Assembly (NCBI RefSeq): GCF_004322705.1
Contig: NZ_SIZZ01000001.1
Coordinates: forward strand, 1-64,000
Source of the DNA: Dyella terrae
GTDB taxonomy: Bacteria; Pseudomonadota; Gammaproteobacteria; Xanthomonadales; Rhodanobacteraceae
DNA length: 64,000 nucleotides
Reading direction: 5' to 3'
This document shows positions 38,318-47,529 of the stretch, one piece after another (positions within the stretch are counted from its first letter, which is position 1; the number at the start of each line of letters is the position of its first letter). The position numbers were made by a program, and so were the translations under genes. The notes below the pieces were generated by a model. The model worked only from the letters and a program-made list of their open reading frames with translations, searched no databases and had not been told where the DNA came from.

Positions 38318-40347
38318 GCGCAGAGGCAAGTGCAACCGTCGCTCCCTGGTTCCACCGTCCGGAGCTCACGCTGGTCGTGCTCATGGCAGCCGTCATTGCG
38401 ATGCTCGTCATGCCGTTGCCGACCTGGCTTGTGGACGGGCTTATCGCGCTCAACATGGCCATTGCCATCGTTATCTTCCTGAGCTCGTTCTACGTCGAAC
38501 GATTGCTCAACTTTTCGACTTTTCCGTCGGTGCTCCTTTTCACCACGTTGATGCGACTGGCCTTGTCTGTCAGCACGAGCCGGCTGATCCTGGTCGATGC
38601 CGATGCGGGCCATGTCATCCAGGCCTTCGGAGAGTTCGTCATTGCGGACAACCTGGTCGTGGGCTTCGTGGTGTTTTCCATCGTGACGATCGTGCAGTTC
38701 ATCGTCATTACGAAGGGTGCGGAGCGCGTGGGTGAGGTGACGGCCCGATTTTCGCTCGACGGCATGCCTGGCAAGCAGATGGCCATCGATGCCGATCTGC
38801 GCGCGGAGTCCATCAACAGCGAAGAAGCCCAGCGGCGCCGCAAGGAAGTGGAACGGGAGAGTCAGCTGTTCGGCTCGTTCGACGGTGCCATGAAGTTCGT
38901 CAAGGGAGACGCCATTGCCGGGGTGGTCATTCTTCTCGTCAACTTCTTCGGTGGCATCGCCGTAGGCACCTTGCAGCACGGCATGACCTTCGGTGACGCG
39001 CTGCATACCTTCACCCTCCTGACCATCGGCGACGGCCTGGTGGCGCAGATCCCCGCGCTTCTCATCTGTATCAGTGCCGGTTTCATCGTGACACGCGTTG
39101 GTGGCGATCAGCGAAATCTCGGTGCGGGCATCATCGCCGAGCTGTTCGCGAGTGACCTGGTGCTCTTGGTTTCCGCTGTGCTCGTCCTGCTGCTTGGGAT
39201 GTTGCCGGGGTTCCCCTTGGCCGTGTTCGTTGCGCTCGCGTGTGGGCTGGCCGGCATTGTTGTCATGCGCCGGCGCAGGCTGCGGCGCCACGGCGATGGC
39301 GAAGCCGCGGGTGCGGTGTCGGCATCCGGGAAAGCATCGTTCGATCAGGGGCGACTCGTGTCGGAAACCCTTCCGCTGCAGGTCAACCTCCCGGGAGAGC
39401 TGATGCGCGCGTGGGAGGAGCAGGGCTGGCTGCAGCGGTGTCAGGAGGCATGCTTCTTTCAACTCGGCATTCCGCTGCCGCCGCTCGTTGCGCGCGAGTC
39501 CGACGGTGACGGGACATCGGTTGAGGTCCGGGTGAACGAGGTGGCGGCAGCGCGCGGTCACATCGTGGCAGGTCGCACGCAGATGCGTGGTGACGTGCCC
39601 CATGCCCTGCTGCCGGGTGATGCCATGGAGCTTCCCGATGGTCGGGGCGGACGCAGCTACTGGCTGGCGCAGGACGATGTCGCGCGATGGGACGATATGG
39701 GTCTTCGCGGTCGAGCCGATATTGACGTGCTGGTCGAGCTTGTGGGCATTGCGATTCGTCGGAACATCAGCGAGCTGTTTGGCATACAGGAAGCCAAGCA
39801 GATGATGGATCGCCTGGAAGGGCGGTATCCGGAACTCGTCAAAGAGACCTATCGCCATCTTCCGGTGCAGCGCCTGGCCGACGTGCTTCAGCGCTTGCTC
39901 CGTGAAGACGTGTCGGTGCGCAACATGAAAGTGATTCTCGAGGCGCTGGCGCAATGGGCGCAACGCGAGAAGGACGTGATCATGCTCGCTGAACATGTCC
40001 GGTGCGCGCTTGCCCGGTATATCTCCGATCGCGTCGGCATCGATGGCCGCATCAAGGCCATTGTTCTGTCGGGCAGCGTCGAAGATCAGATTCGGTCGGG
40101 CATTCGTCAGGCCCAGGGCGGCTCATTCCTCAATCTCGACCCCGCGGCCGCCAATGATCTCCTCGATCGTGCCGAGCTCTGCATTGGCGAAGTCACCTTG
40201 CACTGTCCCGATGCGGTGATCCTGACGGCGGTCGACATTCGTCGCTTCTTCAAGCGGTTCATCGAGGGCCGCTTGCCCCATGTCGGCGTGATCTCGTTTG
40301 GCGAAGTCTCCGACACCGTTTCCATCGATGTATTGAGGACGTTATGA
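38314..40347 (+). CDS. sctV: T3SS export gate SctV (InvA type)
   Basis: 677 aa. N-terminal half has about eight membrane segments with the FHIPEP-family region (FSLDGMPGKQMAIDADLRAE, ESQLFGSFDGAMKFVKGDAIAG). The C-terminal cytoplasmic half forms the nonameric ring that receives substrates. ATGA overlaps at both ends (sctW upstream, chaperone downstream). Most similar in arrangement to InvA rather than FlhA, given the surrounding inv/spa order. Confidence 0.96.
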   Translation: MSAEASATVAPWFHRPELTLVVLMAAVIAMLVMPLPTWLVDGLIALNMAIAIVIFLSSFYVERLLNFSTFPSVLLFTTLMRLALSVSTSRLILVDADAGHVIQAFGEFVIADNLVVGFVVFSIVTIVQFIVITKGAERVGEVTARFSLDGMPGKQMAIDADLRAESINSEEAQRRRKEVERESQLFGSFDGAMKFVKGDAIAGVVILLVNFFGGIAVGTLQHGMTFGDALHTFTLLTIGDGLVAQIPALLICISAGFIVTRVGGDQRNLGAGIIAELFASDLVLLVSAVLVLLLGMLPGFPLAVFVALACGLAGIVVMRRRRLRRHGDGEAAGAVSASGKASFDQGRLVSETLPLQVNLPGELMRAWEEQGWLQRCQEACFFQLGIPLPPLVARESDGDGTSVEVRVNEVAAARGHIVAGRTQMRGDVPHALLPGDAMELPDGRGGRSYWLAQDDVARWDDMGLRGRADIDVLVELVGIAIRRNISELFGIQEAKQMMDRLEGRYPELVKETYRHLPVQRLADVLQRLLREDVSVRNMKVILEALAQWAQREKDVIMLAEHVRCALARYISDRVGIDGRIKAIVLSGSVEDQIRSGIRQAQGGSFLNLDPAAANDLLDRAELCIGEVTLHCPDAVILTAVDIRRFFKRFIEGRLPHVGVISFGEVSDTVSIDVLRTL

Positions 40348-40739
40348 ACGATTTGAAAACCCTGCTATCCGATGCGCTTGGGCTGCTTGGCTGCGACGCC
40401 GCCCAATTCTCGTTCGATGCCCATTCGCCCATATCCATCAATTTTGTCGATATCGGCGATCTGGTGGTTGTTCCCGACGGCGAGATGACGTGGTTCTGGA
40501 ACCTCCTTTGCAGCGAGGGCATGGACGCGCTCGGTATGCGCGCCGAGCGTCTGCCGGCTCAGTTGGCGGAGCCGGCACCTTTCATGCTGTGCGGTGCTTT
40601 GACGCTTCGTTCGGAAGTGGATTCTGTATGGGTGGGCGGCGTCGTTGCCACGGAGGCTACCCAAAGCGCCGAGGCTTTCGCGGATGCCATCGGGACCTTT
40701 CACGGCCGCGTGAGGCAAATGAAGGACCTGCCTGAGTGA
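40344..40739 (+). CDS. invB: T3SS class I chaperone, InvB/Spa15 type
   Basis: 131 aa, acidic, with the small mixed alpha/beta profile of class I effector chaperones (LKTLLSDALGLLGCDAAQFSFD at the start). Located between sctV and sctN exactly as invB between invA and invC. In Salmonella InvB escorts several effectors, including SipA and SopE. No effector gene is adjacent here, so clients are probably encoded elsewhere. Overlaps sctN by GTGA. Confidence 0.78.
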   Translation: MNDLKTLLSDALGLLGCDAAQFSFDAHSPISINFVDIGDLVVVPDGEMTWFWNLLCSEGMDALGMRAERLPAQLAEPAPFMLCGALTLRSEVDSVWVGGVVATEATQSAEAFADAIGTFHGRVRQMKDLPE

Positions 40740-42031
40740 AGCTTCCCTCGCTGCTGGCTCGTGTCGGAGCGCGGCCTCACGTCTTGCGGTCCGGCACCTT
40801 GCGTGTGTTGCTCGATGGTCTCCGTCTGGGAGAAATCTGCGAGCTCTTGGAAACGCCGGGTGAGTCGGCAGCCTTGCGTGGCATCGTGACATCCATCGAT
40901 GGCGAAAGCGCCTCGGTCGCCGTGCTGGGAGAGTCTCAGGGACTGTCCTCGCGCACCATCGTCATGCCCACCGGGCGATTCATGGAGTGCAGCCTGCATC
41001 CCTCGATGCTCGGTGGGGTCTACGACGCGATGGGGAAGGAGACCGCGCGCCTCACCGACGCGGTTGACGGGTTCGGCTTATCCCAGGTCCGGACGCTTAA
41101 GTCGCCTCCTGCGGACTACCGATGCCGAACTCCCATAGGTCGCCTGTTTCATACTGGCATTCGTGCCATTGACGGCTTGTTGGCCTGTGGTGAAGGACAA
41201 CGCATGGGTATCTTCGCGCCGGCGGGCTGCGGCAAGACTTCGCTACTGGAAATGATGCTCGACTACGTCGAGTGTGACGTCATCGTGCTGGCGCTCATTG
41301 GCGAGCGCGGTCGTGAACTTTCCGATGCGGTGGAGCGCCTTCGCCAGTCACCGCAGGCGGGCAGGGTGGTGATAGTGCACGCAACGTCCGACTGCGCCTC
41401 CGCGCTTCGATGCCAGGCCGCGCTGCTGGCGACGACCGTGGCCGAGTACTTTCGTGACCGGGGCAACAAAGTACTGTTGCTCGTTGATTCGATGACGCGC
41501 TACGCGCGTGCCTTGCGCGACATGGCATTGGCATCGGGCGAACCTCCCGCCCGGCGCGGATTCCCTGCATCGGTATTCGATGCATTGCCGGGTTTGCTGG
41601 AACGTCCCGGTGCCGTTGCCGGAGGAAGCATCACGGCCTTTTACACCGTGCTGCTCGAAGACGAAGCACTGGCCGATCCTATTGGTGAGGAAGTGAAGTC
41701 GCTCCTGGATGGTCACATCTATCTGTCGAGTTCGCTGGCGGGCAAGGGTCACTATCCCGCCATCGATGTACTTCGCAGTCAAAGTCGACTGTTCTCCGCG
41801 GTGACGGATCCTCAGCACCAGATGGCCGCAAGGCGCTTTCGGCATCTTCTGGCGGTACTGGCCGAGATGCAGGTGCTTCGTGATGTCGGTGAATACGTCG
41901 CAGGGCAGAACGCGATCCAGGACGCGGCGGTCGAACGGGAGTCGGCCATGGAAGCGTTCTTGCAGCAGCGTTCCACGGAGGGAGCCTCATTGCAGGAGGC
42001 CCTGATGGATTTGTATGCCGCAGTCCGCTGA
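40736..42031 (+). CDS. sctN: T3SS ATPase SctN (InvC type)
   Basis: 431 aa, GTG start overlapping the chaperone stop. Walker A at ~161-169 (APAGCGKTS), followed by LALIGERGRELSDAVE and Walker B region KVLLLVDSMTRYARALRDMALASGEPPARRGFPASVFD, all diagnostic of T3SS ATPases. It strips chaperones and unfolds substrates at the base of the machine. Overlaps sctO by 17 bp. Confidence 0.96.
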   Translation: MKLPSLLARVGARPHVLRSGTLRVLLDGLRLGEICELLETPGESAALRGIVTSIDGESASVAVLGESQGLSSRTIVMPTGRFMECSLHPSMLGGVYDAMGKETARLTDAVDGFGLSQVRTLKSPPADYRCRTPIGRLFHTGIRAIDGLLACGEGQRMGIFAPAGCGKTSLLEMMLDYVECDVIVLALIGERGRELSDAVERLRQSPQAGRVVIVHATSDCASALRCQAALLATTVAEYFRDRGNKVLLLVDSMTRYARALRDMALASGEPPARRGFPASVFDALPGLLERPGAVAGGSITAFYTVLLEDEALADPIGEEVKSLLDGHIYLSSSLAGKGHYPAIDVLRSQSRLFSAVTDPQHQMAARRFRHLLAVLAEMQVLRDVGEYVAGQNAIQDAAVERESAMEAFLQQRSTEGASLQEALMDLYAAVR

Positions 42032-42476
42032 CCTTCTCGGACGGCTGTGTCATCTGCAATCGGGCAGGCATGAGCGAGCCCGTGGCAAAGCCATGGCGGC
42101 CGACATGGATGCAGCCTTGCACCACGAACAAGTGGTCGCCTGCCGGGAGTCGGCGCGGCTCCTGGAGGGTGAAGGTCATCCGCTGCTCGGCGAGGGACTG
42201 ACGCGTGAGGATTTGTTTGGTCGCCTCCGGCTTCAGGCGATGGGACGGGCCCATCTCAACGAAATTCAGCTCGAGGTTGAGTCGCTGGAAAGTGACATCG
42301 AGCGATGTGAAGCCGCGGCTAGGGAACAGCGAGACATGTCCCGGCTGGCGATTCGCCGCCGCGACAAGCTGATGCAGGTGGTGGCGCGGATCCATCGGCG
42401 GAAAAGGCGACGCGACGAAGCCATCGACGAAATGCTTTCGGAGGAGGAGTACACATGTCAAACCCCCGGGTACTAG
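42015..42476 (+). CDS. sctO: T3SS ATPase stalk SctO (InvI/Spa13 type)
   Basis: 153 aa, almost entirely coiled coil and rich in Arg/Glu (LNEIQLEVESLESDIERCEAA, DKLMQVVARIHRRKRRRDEAIDEML). Position after the ATPase and this profile match InvI/FliJ, the rotor-like stalk linking ATPase and export gate. Sequence is poorly conserved in this family. Overlaps sctP by 22 bp; a GGAGGAGG site for sctP lies inside its last codons. Confidence 0.83.
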   Translation: MPQSADLLGRLCHLQSGRHERARGKAMAADMDAALHHEQVVACRESARLLEGEGHPLLGEGLTREDLFGRLRLQAMGRAHLNEIQLEVESLESDIERCEAAAREQRDMSRLAIRRRDKLMQVVARIHRRKRRRDEAIDEMLSEEEYTCQTPGY

Positions 42477-43273
42477 ATGCGTCATGGGGGACTTCCTGGT
42501 CCACGCCGGTGGCGTCCGGGAGCGCATCGCGATCCCTGATGGAGCGGATGCTCGAACAGGTGGATCGGGCGCGTGGGCAAGAGGGTAGCGAGGCGAAGAA
42601 GCGCAAGCGCAGCGAGCACGATCCCCATGGATCTGCATGGCATTGGGTGCCCGGCCAGGCCAGGGAAGTGGTGGCCTTGGGAGCGGACGAAAGGTCGTCT
42701 GACACTTCCCTGTGGCGCGGGGTCGGGACCTCGACAGAGGGCGCCGGTGCGGAAGCGCCGGCACGCGATGAAAGCGCTGGCGACAATGGTGAGCTTGCTG
42801 TTGCGGGTGACATGGATACCAATCCCCGCCGGGACAGCGTGGCGGATCCGAGGGTGTCCGGCGATGCTCCCTCTGCCGTTCACGGGATGAACCCACTCGC
42901 GGGCGTGGCCGCCGCCAGTGCGGTGGCGCAGCTTCGCGACGCGGGCGCCGCGCTCGCCACGCGCGCGACCTCCATGCCTCATCCCGGCGCGCTCGTCCGC
43001 GGGACGGCGCCCGCCGAAGTGGTCCCGGTGCAGCCCGTCAACGACGTCGATCTGAGCGTGGTCTTTCGAAGCTGGGGTGCGGATCACTCCTTGTCGGCGC
43101 AATGGATGGCTGCCAGCGCAGCCTGGTTGCTGCAACCCCACACCGATCGCATGCGGCGAGCCCTCCTTGCCCATGCACGATTCGATGGTCCCGAGCACGT
43201 CACGGTGACCGCGACATCCGCCGGTGCTCGCGGCGGGCGCAAGCAAGGTCGATCGGGATCGTTCTCGCAATGA
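42455..43273 (+). CDS. sctP: T3SS needle-length regulator SctP (InvJ/Spa32 position)
   Basis: 272 aa, ATG 42455 with GGAGGAGG upstream. Low-complexity N-terminal two thirds, Ala/Gly/Ser/Asp-rich, then a more ordered C-terminal part (VNDVDLSVVFRSWGADHSLSAQW, ERV-like SCT substrate-switch region). Identified mainly by position between sctO and sctQ, since this family diverges strongly. It measures needle length and triggers the switch to late substrates. Overlaps sctQ by ATGA. Confidence 0.7.
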   Translation: MSNPRVLDASWGTSWSTPVASGSASRSLMERMLEQVDRARGQEGSEAKKRKRSEHDPHGSAWHWVPGQAREVVALGADERSSDTSLWRGVGTSTEGAGAEAPARDESAGDNGELAVAGDMDTNPRRDSVADPRVSGDAPSAVHGMNPLAGVAAASAVAQLRDAGAALATRATSMPHPGALVRGTAPAEVVPVQPVNDVDLSVVFRSWGADHSLSAQWMAASAAWLLQPHTDRMRRALLAHARFDGPEHVTVTATSAGARGGRKQGRSGSFSQ

Positions 43274-44178
43274 CCTGGACGATGCCTGGCCTGCGGCGGA
43301 TCGACACCGCCATGCTCGAGCGTCAGCGCGCGTTGGAGCGCGCCAGGGCAGCCGGTGTCTGCGCTTGCTGGGACGAACTGGATCCCGCCGTTTGGTACGT
43401 GCGATGTCGGCTTCACTCGTCGTCCGGTCGCGCAACGGCATGGATACGACTTGCGGACTGGGCGGCGTTCCTGTGGCCCTCACTGGCGGATATCGCATGG
43501 GATGCCCTGTCGGTTGAGGATGCTCGCGATTTGCTTGGCGCCGACACCCATCGCCTCTGCCTTGCGCTTGGGGGCGCAGCGCAGCCGCGCCTTGACTATG
43601 TCGAACGGGCGCCGGCGTCAGACGCCATGGACGTCCTGCGCATCAACAGCGTGGCCGGGGATGTGTGGATCGATCGCCTCGATTGGCTCCAGCCGGCGAG
43701 CCTTCCCTTGCGCATCGGACGCTCCCTGCCACTGGAGGTCACGTGGGAGCTGGCACGGCTCCGCGTGTCGGCGCGACTCCTCGAGCGCATGCGCGTGGGT
43801 GACGTGTTGTTGTGCCAATCCCTGACGTACACGGCCTATGTCGAAGGCACCCCCGTATTCCGTTACTCACTGCAGGAACATATCGTGACCATTGAAACGT
43901 CTGCCCAGACCGTCGGGACGGTAGCGCTACCGGACATCCCGCTGAATGAGATGGTTGAGCTGAAAGACCTGCCCGTGGACGTATCGGTCGTCCTGTGTCG
44001 CAAAGCCTATACGCTGGAGGAGTTGGCGGGGTGGGGCGAGGGCGCATCCATCGTGTTGCCACAGGACGTGCATTGTGACGTCGAGCTGGTGGTCAACGGA
44101 CGGTGCATGGCCCATGGCGAGCTGGTGCAGGTCGGAGATCGACTTGCCGTGCAGATCCACCGAAGCCGACTGCGCTGA
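43270..44178 (+). CDS. sctQ: T3SS cytoplasmic ring SctQ (SpaO type)
   Basis: 302 aa from the ATG overlapping the sctP stop; an earlier in-frame ATG at 43102 would lie within sctP. The C-terminal SPOA domain (LPVDVSVVLCRKAYTLEELAGWGEGASIVL, ELVVNGRCMAHGELVQVGDRLAVQI) is clear. SctQ forms the pods of the sorting platform with SctK and SctL. Some homologues have an internal start that yields a separate C-terminal product; I see candidates but no proof. Confidence 0.87.
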   Translation: MTWTMPGLRRIDTAMLERQRALERARAAGVCACWDELDPAVWYVRCRLHSSSGRATAWIRLADWAAFLWPSLADIAWDALSVEDARDLLGADTHRLCLALGGAAQPRLDYVERAPASDAMDVLRINSVAGDVWIDRLDWLQPASLPLRIGRSLPLEVTWELARLRVSARLLERMRVGDVLLCQSLTYTAYVEGTPVFRYSLQEHIVTIETSAQTVGTVALPDIPLNEMVELKDLPVDVSVVLCRKAYTLEELAGWGEGASIVLPQDVHCDVELVVNGRCMAHGELVQVGDRLAVQIHRSRLR

Positions 44179-44182
44179 GTGC

Positions 44183-44839
44183 ATGGACGATTCCCTTGCC
44201 AAGGTGCTTGTGCTCGCGGGCATGTCGTTGCTTCCGTTCCTGGTAGCGACGGGCACGTGTTTTCTCAAGTTCACCGTCGTTTTCACGCTTCTGCGCAACG
44301 GACTGGGGCTGCAGCAGGTGCCGTCCAATGTCGTCATCAATGCGCTGGCGCTCATGCTGGCCGCCTACGTCATGCAGCCTGTCATCGCCGATGTCGCCGA
44401 TGCGTTCGCGAACCACAGCGAACCCCTGGACCATCCGCAGGACGTGATCGCCTTGCTGAATGAGGGGAGTGGCAGCTACCGCGCCTACCTGGCCAGGCAT
44501 GCCGATGCGGATCTGGTGAGGTACTTCGCTCAGTTGCGAGCGAGTGAGCCGGATGCATCCGAGCCTGGTTCGTGGGAGGAGCCCGGTCTCTTCGAGTTGC
44601 TTCCCGCGTATGCGCTCTCGGAGCTCAAGGCGGCCTTTCTTATCGGCTTTTACCTGTATCTCCCCTTCGTCGTGGTCGATCTTGTTGTGTCGGGCATCCT
44701 GCTGTCCCTCGGCATGATGATGATGAGTCCGGTCACCATTTCCGCGCCCATCAAGCTTGTGCTGTTCGTGGCCCTGGATGGTTGGACGCTGATATCCAAG
44801 GGTCTCATCGAGCCGTATCTGTCCGGTGGAGGGCACTGA
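44183..44839 (+). CDS. sctR: T3SS export-gate protein SctR (SpaP type)
   Basis: 218 aa from ATG 44183, 4 bp after the sctQ stop. FliP/SpaP signature: LLPFLVATGTCFLKFTVVFTLLRNGLGLQQVPSN and FELLPAYALSELKAAFLIGFYLYLPF. The helices lie in the gate core with a 5:4:1 SctR:S:T stoichiometry known from other systems. One bp separates it from sctS. Confidence 0.95.
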   Translation: MDDSLAKVLVLAGMSLLPFLVATGTCFLKFTVVFTLLRNGLGLQQVPSNVVINALALMLAAYVMQPVIADVADAFANHSEPLDHPQDVIALLNEGSGSYRAYLARHADADLVRYFAQLRASEPDASEPGSWEEPGLFELLPAYALSELKAAFLIGFYLYLPFVVVDLVVSGILLSLGMMMMSPVTISAPIKLVLFVALDGWTLISKGLIEPYLSGGGH

Positions 44840-44840
44840 C

Positions 44841-45101
44841 GTGGATCAGCTCACCGAGGTCGGTCAGCGCACGATGTATCTCGTGTTGATTCTCTCCGCC
44901 GTGCCGGTGGCGGTGGCGACGGTGATCGGAATTCTCGTTGGCCTGGTCCAGACGGTGACGCAGATTCAGGAGCAGACGCTGCCATTCGGCATCAAGCTGA
45001 TATCGGTGTCGATCACGCTGACCTTGACGTCGCATTGGTACGCGATTCAGTTGCGTCAGTACACGGAGTACCTGATGACTCTGGCGTTTCATTCCGCCTG
45101 A
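44841..45101 (+). CDS. sctS: T3SS export-gate protein SctS (SpaQ type)
   Basis: 86 aa with two membrane helices. GTG start at 44841, giving VDQLTEVGQRTMYLVLILSAVP and the FliQ-family core VIGILVGLVQTVTQIQEQTL. An upstream ATG at 44826 lies within sctR and is less likely. Stop overlaps the sctT ATG (TGATG). Confidence 0.93.
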   Translation: MDQLTEVGQRTMYLVLILSAVPVAVATVIGILVGLVQTVTQIQEQTLPFGIKLISVSITLTLTSHWYAIQLRQYTEYLMTLAFHSA

Positions 45102-45877
45102 TGCTTGCAGGGACGTTGGACCTGGCCGGTCACCACTGGCAGCTGGCGGCGCTTGCCATGATTCGGGTGTTGGCGTGTTTCGCGTGGCTGCCTTGCTTCG
45201 GCACGGGCGCGATGGCATCCAAGGTGGTCAGGTCGACCGTTGCCCTCTGGTGCGTCATGGGTTTGTGGCCGGCACTCGAGCCGCTGTCGGCGCCACTGGA
45301 TCTCACGGGGATGGTGTGGGCGGGTTTGCGCGAGGGCCTGGTGGGAACCGCGCTCGGGCTTGCTCTGGGGTTGCCTTTCCAGGTGTTCCACGGCTTCGGT
45401 GCCGTTGTTAATAACCAGCGTGGTGCCAACATTGGCAGCACGCTGGACCCTACCTCGGGCGCGGAGGCCACGGAATCGGCGAGTTTGTTGCAGTGGTTCT
45501 CAGTCGCCGTCTTCCTGGCGGGAGGTGGCATTGCCACCGTGCTGGAGGCGCTTCGTGCCAGCTTCTTGGTGATGGGGATGGATGGCGCATTTCGTGCGTC
45601 CATGCCGGGGTTGACGACCTATGCCGGCACGGTTCTCGCCGCGGCCGTCAAGTTGGCAGCGCCTGTCATTGCCATGCTTTTCCTGGTCGAGGTGCTGCTG
45701 GGCATGCTTTCGCGGTTTGCGCAGCAGATGAATGCGTTCTCGGTCGCGCTTGCCGCCAAGACGGTGGTGGCTTTCGCGGTGCTGCTGGTTTACGTCATGA
45801 CCTCTCTTGAGGAAATGTCGATAAGCCTGTGGCGCGAGCATTCGGCCTTTGATCTTCTGGATATACGCCCGCCTTGA
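45101..45877 (+). CDS. sctT: T3SS export-gate protein SctT (SpaR type)
   Basis: 258 aa from ATG 45101. FliR/SpaR profile with about six membrane helices; GLREGLVGTALGLALGLPFQVFHGFGAVVNNQRGANIGS is the conserved plug-region segment. Forms the one-copy subunit of the gate. Ends in TTGA, overlapping the TTG start of sctU. Confidence 0.95.
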   Translation: MLAGTLDLAGHHWQLAALAMIRVLACFAWLPCFGTGAMASKVVRSTVALWCVMGLWPALEPLSAPLDLTGMVWAGLREGLVGTALGLALGLPFQVFHGFGAVVNNQRGANIGSTLDPTSGAEATESASLLQWFSVAVFLAGGGIATVLEALRASFLVMGMDGAFRASMPGLTTYAGTVLAAAVKLAAPVIAMLFLVEVLLGMLSRFAQQMNAFSVALAAKTVVAFAVLLVYVMTSLEEMSISLWREHSAFDLLDIRPP

Positions 45878-46902
45878 AGACGGAAAAGCCGACGCCGCGC
45901 AGGCTGCTCAAGGAGGCGCGCAAGGGGCGTGTTCACCACAGCCGGGACTTGGCCGCATGGACGTCGATGTTTGTCGGCGCCTTGTCGATCACGCTTTTCA
46001 CGGATATCGAGCCGATCGGACGCATCTACGCCTGGCTGGTGGACCGGCAGTTCAACGTGGCAATCGATGAATTCCTGGTGATGTGCGCGATGGCCGGCGC
46101 CCGTGCCATCGGGCCGCCATGGCTGGCGTGCACTGTAGCGACGACCTGGCTTTCGTTGATTGAGAGCCGGGGGATACTGGCTACCGAGCGGACAACGCTC
46201 GACCTGTCGAAACTCAATCCCGTGCAGGGCGCGAAGCGGCTTGTTTCGATGCAGGTGCTCAAGGATCTGCTGCGCTCGGTGCTCTACCTGGTGCTGTTCA
46301 TTGCGGTGGCCAGCTGGCTCATGCGCGACACGCTGCGCAATGTCCTGAGCCTGCGCCATACGGCATCGCTGGGCGAAGGCTGGCTGGGAGTGAGCGCAGG
46401 CGCAGCGCTCGTCACGTTAATGGTCGTGCTGCCGGTGGCTATCCTGGCAGGCGTTATTGACTATGTGATGTTCATACGAAGCATGCGAATGGATAAGCAT
46501 GAAATTCGCAAGGAGCACGAGGAGAACGACGGAAAGCCTGAAATCAAGCAGCGTCGCCGCGAAATGGCGGCGGAGTTGAGCGCCCAGATCAAATCGGACG
46601 TGCGCGGATCCTCCGCTGTCCTCGCCAATCCGACACACATCGCCGTGGGTATCTGGCTCAACCGTGAACTTGCGGAGATTCCTTTCGTGTCGGTTCGTGA
46701 GCGGGGCGACAAGGCGCGCGCGGTGATTGCCTATGCCGAAGAAGTCGGAGTGCCCGTCATCCGGGATGTGCGCCTTGCCCGGCGCCTTTACGCAAGTTCG
46801 CGTCGCTACCAGTTCGTGCCACTGGAAGAGCTGGAGCCGGTGCTGCGTCTGCTGCGCTGGCTGGAAGACGTTGAACGTGCGGGTGCCGAGAGGATTCCGT
46901 AG
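45874..46902 (+). CDS. sctU: T3SS substrate-switch protein SctU (SpaS type)
   Basis: 342 aa. TTG start at 45874 overlapping the sctT stop; no other start gives the full N-terminus MKTEKPTPRRLLKEARKG. Four membrane helices then a cytoplasmic domain with the self-cleaving NPTH motif at 252-255 (VLANPTHIAVGIW). Cleavage between Asn and Pro changes export from needle to late substrates. Last gene of the structural run; a 123-bp gap follows. Confidence 0.96.
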   Translation: MKTEKPTPRRLLKEARKGRVHHSRDLAAWTSMFVGALSITLFTDIEPIGRIYAWLVDRQFNVAIDEFLVMCAMAGARAIGPPWLACTVATTWLSLIESRGILATERTTLDLSKLNPVQGAKRLVSMQVLKDLLRSVLYLVLFIAVASWLMRDTLRNVLSLRHTASLGEGWLGVSAGAALVTLMVVLPVAILAGVIDYVMFIRSMRMDKHEIRKEHEENDGKPEIKQRRREMAAELSAQIKSDVRGSSAVLANPTHIAVGIWLNRELAEIPFVSVRERGDKARAVIAYAEEVGVPVIRDVRLARRLYASSRRYQFVPLEELEPVLRLLRWLEDVERAGAERIP

Positions 46903-47025
46903 CCGCTGTTGCGCTGCGCACGCGCGTGCGTTTCGTGGCTTGGCTGTATTTCGAAAGCGAGTTGGAAAGCGGTTTATCACAATGGATTCACTGGAAACGC
47001 CGCGTACGGCGATATGTGATGGCTC
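46903..47025 (+). promoter_or_regulatory. sctU-sicA gap: weak palindrome and probable second promoter region
   Basis: The longest intergenic gap in the island, 123 bp. A 14-bp palindrome (46917-46930, CGCACGCGCGTGCG) followed by TTTCG may be a weak terminator. The remaining bases are A+T-rich near 46945-46985. In SPI-1 the InvF-SicA dependent promoter lies before sicA, so an equivalent is expected here, but I cannot identify its site. Confidence 0.35.
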
Positions 47026-47529
47026 ATGCAACCGAATGCCGAAACGCAATTGAACGATGAGCATCTCGTCGAGTCCCTGGCCGAGGCGGTCATGGCGGGT
47101 GGAACGCTCAAGGATGCCTGCGGAATCTCCGACGAAGCCATGGAAGGCGTGTACGCGTATGCGTATCGCTTTTACCGCGATGGGCAACTGGACGAGGCGG
47201 AACGATTCTTTCGATTTCTCTGCCTGTATGACTTCTACAACAGCGAGTACGCGCTGGGTCTCGCTGCCGTCTATCACCTGAAGAAAAACTACCGCAAGGC
47301 CATCGATCTCTACTCCCTGGCCTTCAGTCTTGGCCCGGACGATTACCGGGCACTCTTTCACATCGGGCAATGCCACGTTGCACTGAAGAAGATTCACGCA
47401 GCGAGCGAGGCATTCGAGATGGTGGTGCGACAGTCATCGAACGATGAACTGAAGGCCCAGTCGACGACGTACCTTGATGCCATCAAATCCATGCTTTCAG
47501 GGAAGGAACAGGGAGAGGGGCAGTCATGA
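47026..47529 (+). CDS. sicA: T3SS translocator chaperone, SicA/IpgC type (class II)
   Basis: 167 aa with tetratricopeptide repeats (YAYRFYRDGQLDEAERFFRFLCLYDFYNSEYALGLAAVYHLKKNYRKAIDLYSLAF, then SLGPDDYRALFHIGQCHVALKKIHAASEAFE). Binds the two hydrophobic translocators encoded next and, in SPI-1, is the co-activator of InvF. Stop overlaps the sctE start (ATGA). Confidence 0.93.
   Translation: MQPNAETQLNDEHLVESLAEAVMAGGTLKDACGISDEAMEGVYAYAYRFYRDGQLDEAERFFRFLCLYDFYNSEYALGLAAVYHLKKNYRKAIDLYSLAFSLGPDDYRALFHIGQCHVALKKIHAASEAFEMVVRQSSNDELKAQSTTYLDAIKSMLSGKEQGEGQS

Noticed and set aside
38185-39996. 603-aa reverse-strand frame over sctV
   Set aside because: Antisense to the export-gate gene; His/Gln/Arg-rich shadow.
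30786-46902. Flagellar rather than virulence-type export system
   Set aside because: There is a secretin, a needle subunit, SipB-type translocators and an InvF-type regulator, and no flagellin, hook or basal-rod genes.
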